From assembly GCF_034259205.1 (NCBI RefSeq), contig NZ_CP139487.1, positions 1,922,001 through 1,986,000 of the forward strand: 64,000 bases of DNA, written 5' to 3'. How positions within the stretch are numbered: the stretch's first letter is position 1; each line of letters begins with the position of its first letter. Both the position numbers and the translations under genes were made by a program. The notes beneath the pieces were generated by a model, which saw nothing but the letters and a program-made list of their open reading frames with translations, ran no database searches and was not told the origin of the DNA. Source of the stretch: Peredibacter starrii. GTDB taxonomy: Bacteria; Bdellovibrionota; Bacteriovoracia; Bacteriovoracales; Bacteriovoracaceae. This document shows positions 59,147-64,000 of the stretch, piece by piece.

Positions 59147-60019
59147 ATGACGAAAGGCCCTGAAGGTTTTGAACAGTTCTATTCTGAGATGTATGGTGAG
59201 CGTTGGCCTCGTCTGAAAGAGGCATTGCTGGCGCCAAAAAAACACGTTGCCGTTGCCAATCCATTTTCTAAGTTTAAATTCTCTGAAGCTCCCTTACATG
59301 TAACGGGAGTGTCTTTCGAACACGATGTGAGAGAAAGTTTTCCTCAGCCTGAAAAGACTGAAGAAGGCTACATGAATTACTACCTCATGGATGCGGCCAG
59401 TATTCTGCCTGTTGAAGCACTGGATCTTCAACCTGGTGAGAAAATGGTTGATCTTTGTGCGGCCCCAGGTGGTAAGAGTTTTCTCTGTGCTTTGAAATTA
59501 AAGAACCAGGGACTTCTCGTTTCCAATGATCGCTCTGCTGCTCGTCGCGCGCGCATTCATAGAATTTTTGATGATTATCTTCCAAAGTCAGAACAAAAAA
59601 ATCATACCGTGACTGGACACGACGCCACTAAGTGGAGTCTGTATCAGAAAAGTATTTACGATAAAGTTCTTTTAGATGCTCCTTGCTCGTCGGAGAGACA
59701 TGTTCTGGAAGACTCGAAGGAGCTGGCGATCTGGGCGCCGGGAAGAACTAAGGCGATTGCGATTTCTCAGTTTGCAATGCTCGCTTCAGCGCTGGATATT
59801 GTGAAAGTAGGTGGCACGATTGTGTATTCAACTTGTGCGCTTTCGCAATTAGAGAACGACGATATCATTCGTAAGCTCTATCAAAAACGTCCTGGTCGTT
59901 TTGAACTTATCCGCAAAGAGTTTTCATTCGGTGAACCGACAGAGTTTGGGTGGCAGGTGCTGCCAGACAATACTGGATGGGGCCCATTCTATCTGGCCGT
60001 GGTTAAACGAACTAAGTAA
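59147..60019 (+). CDS. RsmB/NOP2/Sun-family RNA m5C methyltransferase
   Basis: A 290-residue cytosine-C5 RNA methyltransferase. SAM site [19 protein letters not shown], motif [14 protein letters not shown] with one catalytic Cys, motif [19 protein letters not shown] with the second. It lacks the N-terminal NusB-like domain and C-terminal PUA of RsmB/RsmF, so it is a minimal enzyme closer to NSUN4-like proteins. The target (rRNA or tRNA) cannot be read here. It overlaps ung tail to tail by eight bases. Confidence 0.88.
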   Translation: MTKGPEGFEQFYSEMYGERWPRLKEALLAPKKHVAVANPFSKFKFSEAPLHVTGVSFEHDVRESFPQPEKTEEGYMNYYLMDAASILPVEALDLQPGEKMVDLCAAPGGKSFLCALKLKNQGLLVSNDRSAARRARIHRIFDDYLPKSEQKNHTVTGHDATKWSLYQKSIYDKVLLDAPCSSERHVLEDSKELAIWAPGRTKAIAISQFAMLASALDIVKVGGTIVYSTCALSQLENDDIIRKLYQKRPGRFELIRKEFSFGEPTEFGWQVLPDNTGWGPFYLAVVKRTK

Positions 60020-60674
60020 CCGTCCAATCAATTGGTTTAAGATTGTGTTCTTTCAGATAAGCATTTGTCTGCGAGAACGGTTTTGATCCCATGAATCCGC
60101 GATACACTGATAATGGTGAGGGATGCACTGATTTTAAAATGAGATGCTTCTTTTCATCAACGTGCTGGGCCTTTTTCTGGGCAGGAGAGCCCCAAAGAAT
60201 AAACACAACGTTTTCTTTTTGGTTTAAAACTTCGATCACTTTATCTGTGAATTTTTCCCAGCCTTTTTTATGATGACTGCCGGCCTTGCCGTCTTCCACA
60301 GTTAGAACTGTATTAAGGAGGAATACTCCCTGACGGGCCCAGCTCTCTAGACACCCATGATCTGGAATATCAATTCCCATGTCGTCTTTAAGCTCTTTAA
60401 AGATGTTCACCAGCGATGGTGGCGTCTTCACCCCGCGCTGAACCGAAAAACACAATCCATGGGCCTGTCCGAAACCGTGATAAGGGTCTTGTCCCAGGAT
60501 CACCACTTTGACGTTGTCGTAAGAGGTAAGTCTGAAGGCCTCGAAGATATTTTCCTTCGGAGGATAGATTGTTTTGGTCTGGGAATCTAAAAATTCTTCC
60601 AGTTCCTTAAAGTAAGGCTTTTTAAATTCAGGGCTTAGAAGGGGCATCCAGCTTGGGTCGAGAGTGAAATTCAT
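60012..60674 (-). CDS. ung: Uracil-DNA glycosylase
   Basis: A 220-residue family-1 UDG. Catalytic water-activating motif [20 protein letters not shown] with Asp63, [25 protein letters not shown] and the DNA-intercalation loop [13 protein letters not shown] with the catalytic His. All key blocks are present. It removes uracil from DNA as the first step of base excision repair. Confidence 0.95.
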   Translation of the reverse strand: MNFTLDPSWMPLLSPEFKKPYFKELEEFLDSQTKTIYPPKENIFEAFRLTSYDNVKVVILGQDPYHGFGQAHGLCFSVQRGVKTPPSLVNIFKELKDDMGIDIPDHGCLESWARQGVFLLNTVLTVEDGKAGSHHKKGWEKFTDKVIEVLNQKENVVFILWGSPAQKKAQHVDEKKHLILKSVHPSPLSVYRGFMGSKPFSQTNAYLKEHNLKPIDWTVT

Positions 60675-60703
60675 GGCCCAAATTCTCTCTAATCTTGTAA
60701 GAT

Positions 60704-61987
60704 ATGTCTATGGGCCCGCGACGTTATGTGATCTGCGACATTGAGGCAACAGGGTTAGACGAAGACCGAGATCTGATTGAGATCGCGCTGATTACTTTTG
60801 AAGACGACAAAGTGATCGAGGTCTACGACACTTTAATCAATCCTCTGCGCCCGATTCCCGAGTTTATTTCAAATCTCACCATGATTTCTAACCGCGAGTT
60901 AGAAACCGCCCCGAAATTTTATGAAGTGGCCGATGCCATTCGCATGCGTTTAGAGGGAGCGGTGTTTGTTTCTCACAATACGGAATTTGATCTGGGACTT
61001 CTCCGGAAAAAATATAAGGAGATGGGACAGGAGTTGAAGGTAAAGAACTTTTGTACCTTGAAAGTTGCGCAACACGAGATTCCAGGGCTTCGGAATTATA
61101 ATCTGGATGCTCTTTGTAGTTTCTTCGGAATTAAGATTGAAGAACGCCATCGTGCGGTTGGTGACGCTAAAGCGACTCTGGGTCTTTTTAAAGAGCTCTT
61201 ACAGTTGCGCTTAAAGACCTACACCAAAATTTTATTTCTTCCTCATCATGAGAAGATGCTGAAGAAGATTCCTTCGAAAGCAGGGCTATTATATTTCAAA
61301 GATCCGAATGGAAAGGTCCTTCGTTTTGAAGCCTCTTTTAATATGGAGAAGACCGCTCGTGAGTTGTTAGAGGTCAAGGCCGATAATCGGGACCTCCTTA
61401 TGAAAGTTGAAATGGTGGAAGGTGAAGTCACAGGTTCAGCGTTGATTGCTGAATTTAAGAAGCTGCTCTTTCATCCTTATCAACCTCACTGGATGATTGT
61501 GACCCAAGAGTTAGATACAGGTGAGAAGTTCTTTAAGATTCGCCCTTATAAAAAAGGTTTGAATGGTTTGTGGTATTTTAAAGAATACCTCGATGCGAAG
61601 AAGAAGCTCAGAACTTTAGAGCATGGTTTAAAAGACCAGACCTTTGCTTATCGCGATAGTGGAAAGTCTAAGGAAGAAATTGTTCAGCATAACCGGAAGG
61701 TCGATAATTTCTCTAAAGAGGCGCGCTTTCCGAATGATAATTTAGTGATTGTTGGCGAAGGTCGTACGATGGGTGAGAAATCCCTGATCCTCGTCAGAGA
61801 CAACCATGTAGTGGGTTATGGTTATACTGAAGCGTCGGAAGATGAAATCTATGCGGGGCCCGAACAGTATCTCACGCGAAGATTCTTTCAGCATCTGGGC
61901 GCTGATCTCGCGACGAGAAAATATATTCGAGTCTTAAAGAATTTAAGGAATAAAACAGAGTCATGGCGAAGTTTATCTTTATCTTGA
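60704..61987 (+). CDS. DnaQ-like 3'-5' exonuclease with a degenerate GIY-YIG-like region
   Basis: A 427-residue protein. Residues 1-170 are a DEDDh exonuclease: [46 protein letters not shown] with the catalytic His. Residues 175-290 align in order with the UvrC/Cho GIY-YIG domain ([19 protein letters not shown], then [20 protein letters not shown]), but the Y-V-G-K-A-x-x-L-x-x-R block is [16 protein letters not shown] and the catalytic Glu is not in place. Residues 290-427 are unassigned. It looks like a Cho-type DnaQ-GIY-YIG fusion that lost nuclease residues. First gene of an overlapping four-gene operon. Confidence 0.82.
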   Translation: MSMGPRRYVICDIEATGLDEDRDLIEIALITFEDDKVIEVYDTLINPLRPIPEFISNLTMISNRELETAPKFYEVADAIRMRLEGAVFVSHNTEFDLGLLRKKYKEMGQELKVKNFCTLKVAQHEIPGLRNYNLDALCSFFGIKIEERHRAVGDAKATLGLFKELLQLRLKTYTKILFLPHHEKMLKKIPSKAGLLYFKDPNGKVLRFEASFNMEKTARELLEVKADNRDLLMKVEMVEGEVTGSALIAEFKKLLFHPYQPHWMIVTQELDTGEKFFKIRPYKKGLNGLWYFKEYLDAKKKLRTLEHGLKDQTFAYRDSGKSKEEIVQHNRKVDNFSKEARFPNDNLVIVGEGRTMGEKSLILVRDNHVVGYGYTEASEDEIYAGPEQYLTRRFFQHLGADLATRKYIRVLKNLRNKTESWRSLSLS

Positions 61988-62376
61988 TGTTGTCAGTGAG
62001 CGCTTTTGCCCGGACAGATGTTAAATATTTAAGAAACTATGATGGTGATACCATAACCTTTGACGTGGGGAAGGTGAGAGTTCTAGGGATTGACACCGCT
62101 GAACTTAAGAGCCGTAAACCATGCGAGAAGGAATATGGGAAAGTCGCTCAAATCTTCGTTGAGAAGGAGCTTCGAGCGGCCAAGGAAATTTACCTAACAA
62201 ACAACAATAAACGTGATATCTATGGGCGAATTTTGGCAAAGGTCCACTATGACGGAAAAGACCTAGGAGAGGTGCTTCTACGTGAACAGCTGGCCGTGCC
62301 TTATGTCCCTAAGAAACGCCAAAAAGTAAATTGGTGTAAGGTGCAGGAGAAGAGAAATGAATCCAAAAAACTTTAA
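61963..62376 (+). CDS. Secreted thermonuclease-like (SNase) protein
   Basis: A 137-residue exported nuclease: signal peptide [15 protein letters not shown], then NYDGDTITFDVGKVRVLGID with the catalytic Arg/Asp area, and RDIYGRILAKVHYDG with the second Arg of staphylococcal-nuclease-fold enzymes. Probably degrades DNA or RNA outside the cytoplasm, for instance prey nucleic acid. Its start lies 25 bp inside the exonuclease gene, and its end overlaps the next gene by 20 bp. Confidence 0.88.
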   Translation: MAKFIFILMLSVSAFARTDVKYLRNYDGDTITFDVGKVRVLGIDTAELKSRKPCEKEYGKVAQIFVEKELRAAKEIYLTNNNKRDIYGRILAKVHYDGKDLGEVLLREQLAVPYVPKKRQKVNWCKVQEKRNESKKL

Positions 62377-62800
62377 ATCAACCAAACGCTTTAGTGGTTT
62401 CCCTTGTACCCACCGTCAGTGGCGTGCGGAATCTCACTGTCGTTTTGTTCACGGATACTCTCGTGAATTCTATTTCGAGTTTGAAGGCAAAGAACTCACT
62501 AAAGAAGGATGGGTCGTGGATTTCGGGGGCCTAAAAGAAGTGAAGGCCTGGTTGAACTATATGTTTGATCACACGTTTCTGGTTTCGCAAGATGATCCTG
62601 CTATGGAAGAGTTTAAGAAACTCGATCAGAGTGGTGTGATTCAACTGCGTGTGTTGCCTAATCCTGGCATGGAAGGCTCTGCTCAGTATGTGTATGAAGA
62701 AGCTTCGAAGATTTTAAAGAAGCTTTACGGTGACCGCGTTTGGATCAGTATGGTTCAAGTCAGCGAGAACGAAAATAATTCTGCCATCTTCACTCCATGA
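62357..62800 (+). CDS. queD: 6-pyruvoyl-tetrahydropterin synthase/QueD-like enzyme
   Basis: A 147-residue protein. Zinc ligands in ESHCRFVHGYSREFYFEFEG (His and His of the C-R-x-x-H-G-H-type motif), VVDFGGLKEVKAWLNYMFDH with the catalytic Asp-His, and a final VSENENNSAIF block with the pterin-binding Glu. This matches QueD/PTPS, which makes 6-carboxytetrahydropterin for queuosine or a tetrahydropterin cofactor. No other que genes are near; a link to the pterin-dependent phhA 58 kb away is speculative. It overlaps both neighbours. Confidence 0.85.
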   Translation: MNPKNFKSTKRFSGFPCTHRQWRAESHCRFVHGYSREFYFEFEGKELTKEGWVVDFGGLKEVKAWLNYMFDHTFLVSQDDPAMEEFKKLDQSGVIQLRVLPNPGMEGSAQYVYEEASKILKKLYGDRVWISMVQVSENENNSAIFTP

Positions 62801-63438
62801 GTTTTTGGGACCGCTTCGAACCTTCATCTTGTTATCCAGACAAGTGCCAGTGTGAGGCGGTCCAGGACGCTTTAATCCGTCAACCATCGTCTTTTTGGTC
62901 GTCCCTTGCTTATGTGGTAGCGGGTCTCGCTATCTACCGTGAAATCGAAAATAAAACCCATGAATTGAAGATGTGGGCGGGTGTTTGCTGCCTCATGGGT
63001 CTGTCGAGCATGTTCGGTCATGGGAGTTTCATTAGAGTTTCTTTGGCGCTCGACTTTGCTTCGATTGTTTTGGTTTTGAGCTTCTTTGCCTTATTGAATT
63101 ATCTCAGAAAGTTCTCGGTACTGAAGATCATGGGCTTTTTTAGCGCGTATTACGTGGCACTTTTCATGGCCATGTATCAGCTAGGGAAGTGGCCCAAGAT
63201 AGGAGCGTGCCTGGCGATCTTTGCGGTCTCATTGGGTGAGGTCGCTAAAAGAAAAGTCGATAAGAATTTATTCTTATGCCTGGGAATTCTGGCCCTATCG
63301 TTTGGCTTTTTCGTTATCGATGAAATGCACCTGGGATGTGATCCCCATAGTCTCTTTCAGTTTCACTCTCTGTGGCATTTAGGCACAGGTCTTTCGATGT
63401 ATTTCTATGGCAAATGGCGTTTCACAAACGCTGTTTGA
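62797..63438 (+). CDS. CREST-superfamily membrane hydrolase, ceramidase-like
   Basis: A 213-residue polytopic protein with about seven helices. The landmarks of the alkaline-ceramidase/CREST superfamily are visible: CEAVQDALIRQPSSFWSSLA near the start, SSMFGHGSF with Ser and His, LALDFASIVLV with Asp, and the C-terminal zinc pair in FQFHSLWHLGTGLSMYFY (H-x3-H). It should hydrolyse an amide or ester lipid in the membrane; ceramidase activity is the family example. ATGA overlap with queD. Bacteriovorax stolpii is known to make sphingophosphonolipids, so a ceramide-handling enzyme fits. Ends 17 bp inside the convergent HNH gene. Confidence 0.75.
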   Translation: MSFWDRFEPSSCYPDKCQCEAVQDALIRQPSSFWSSLAYVVAGLAIYREIENKTHELKMWAGVCCLMGLSSMFGHGSFIRVSLALDFASIVLVLSFFALLNYLRKFSVLKIMGFFSAYYVALFMAMYQLGKWPKIGACLAIFAVSLGEVAKRKVDKNLFLCLGILALSFGFFVIDEMHLGCDPHSLFQFHSLWHLGTGLSMYFYGKWRFTNAV

Positions 63439-64000
63439 TTCTTTGCCTCTGATTGCAGTTTCTGCAGAGTAATCTCAAATTGTCTTTTGTGGTTTTACCT
63501 CCGTGGGCGAATGGGGTGATGTGGTCGAATTCGAGCCCATAGATGCTGCCGCAGAGCTGGCATTTCTGGTCTCTTTGGTAGACTTCTTTTTTAATTAAAG
63601 AAGGTACATATCTTGGATTATCTGAAGTCTGCATCTTTAATGCTTTTAATTTAAACTTTTGAGTTTTAATATCTTCGACTGCGATAGTGAATACTCTTTT
63701 CCAAAAGTCTGGCGAATGTGCCAGTAGACCTCGTAGCTCATCGTAGAGCGAAAGTTCCTCTTCTGTAAGTATAATGTTTAGGCGAGGAAGTGGTTTTGTT
63801 TGTTTTTCTGGATTAATGATTTCCAAGAGTGTCTTTTCACAGGTCCTGGCGGATGTATTTTCAATTGATGCGAGGATTTCCTTTTTAAAACTTTTATCCG
63901 TTATGTTTTCCTGCTTAAAAGTATCAGATGCTTTGGCAATGTTTGAAATATTCAATTCACCACTTTCGATTTTTTCCTCGATTTCTGGAATCTCTTCTAG
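63422..64000 (-). CDS. HNH endonuclease, second paralogue (5' end beyond the window)
   Basis: The frame stays open to the right edge; the outermost visible residues are LEEIPEIEEKIESGELNISN, aligned with LAEMPEIEAKIEDGSLNLTN of the 13.5-14.3 kb gene. About 193 residues are visible. The HNH domain KCQLCGSIYGLEFDHITPFA plus HGGKTTKDNLRLLCRNCNQR keeps both Cys pairs and the catalytic His. The linker between the shared N-terminal part and the HNH domain is diverged. Two copies in one window point to a multi-copy, possibly mobile nuclease family. Confidence 0.85.
   Translation of the reverse strand, partial: LEEIPEIEEKIESGELNISNIAKASDTFKQENITDKSFKKEILASIENTSARTCEKTLLEIINPEKQTKPLPRLNIILTEEELSLYDELRGLLAHSPDFWKRVFTIAVEDIKTQKFKLKALKMQTSDNPRYVPSLIKKEVYQRDQKCQLCGSIYGLEFDHITPFAHGGKTTKDNLRLLCRNCNQRQRIKQRL

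Overview
The window (about 43% G+C by eye, not computed) reads as chromosome from a predatory Bdellovibrionota bacterium, most like the Bacteriovorax/Peredibacter group. The signs are a TIGR02147/DUF4423 regulator, a TIGR04565-like outer-membrane barrel protein, an Agl/Glt-like gliding-motor cluster with an AgmX/PglI-type tail protein, many exported small proteins and lipoproteins, and very tightly packed genes. No rRNA, tRNA, CRISPR array, insertion sequence or prophage was seen. This lineage assignment is inference.

Layout. 1-15 kb: mixed housekeeping and accessory genes: a truncated trypsin-like protease, a haem-oxygenase-fold/GNAT pair, a membrane histidine kinase, phenylalanine hydroxylase, lipid acyltransferase, DMT and CDF transporters, a DUF1460 exported enzyme, a very long ABC1/UbiB kinase-like protein, a receiver protein, a beta-class GST, an HNH endonuclease and an alpha/beta hydrolase. 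15.4-21.1 kb: a DAB-type inorganic-carbon accumulation operon (dabA, dabB, a second degenerate NuoL-like subunit, DUF1653). 21.1-28.3 kb: hrpB, YchJ- and GreA-like genes, an MFS exporter, DUF1232, tcdA and rlmN. 28.5-41.7 kb: lipoproteins, then two adjacent operons for a predicted envelope-spanning gliding/energy-transduction machine: VWA lipoprotein, barrel, TPR and small exported proteins, then ExbB, two ExbD, a 958-residue TPR protein, a TPR lipoprotein and an FHA-TonB-like protein.

41.7-50.6 kb is accessory: a decayed BrnT/BrnA toxin-antitoxin locus, a PL6-type polysaccharide lyase, two paralogous four-cysteine secreted mini-proteins, a DUF805-SHOCT protein, Dps, the TIGR02147 regulator with an exported partner, and a ZIP transporter. 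50.7-54.2 kb: nrdB-nrdA with two NrdR-like boxes upstream. 54.3-64 kb: exported and envelope proteins, a receiver-PilZ protein, exported MsrA, an RNA m5C methyltransferase, ung, and a four-gene overlapping operon (DnaQ-like nuclease with a degenerate GIY-YIG-like region, secreted nuclease, QueD-like enzyme, CREST/ceramidase-like membrane hydrolase). A second HNH paralogue runs off the right edge.

The strongest candidate for something undescribed is a matched promoter plus structured 5' leader in front of both gliding-type operons. Each has a TTGARA-16-TAGAAT promoter followed by a stem whose sequence differs between copies through two compensatory base-pair changes, enclosing a loop core identical at 28 of 32 positions. 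Other notable signals are an 18-bp palindrome present in three copies, a decayed toxin beside an intact antitoxin, leaderless promoters, a hairpin that covers a ribosome binding site, and a recurring four-base stop-stop overlap between convergent genes.
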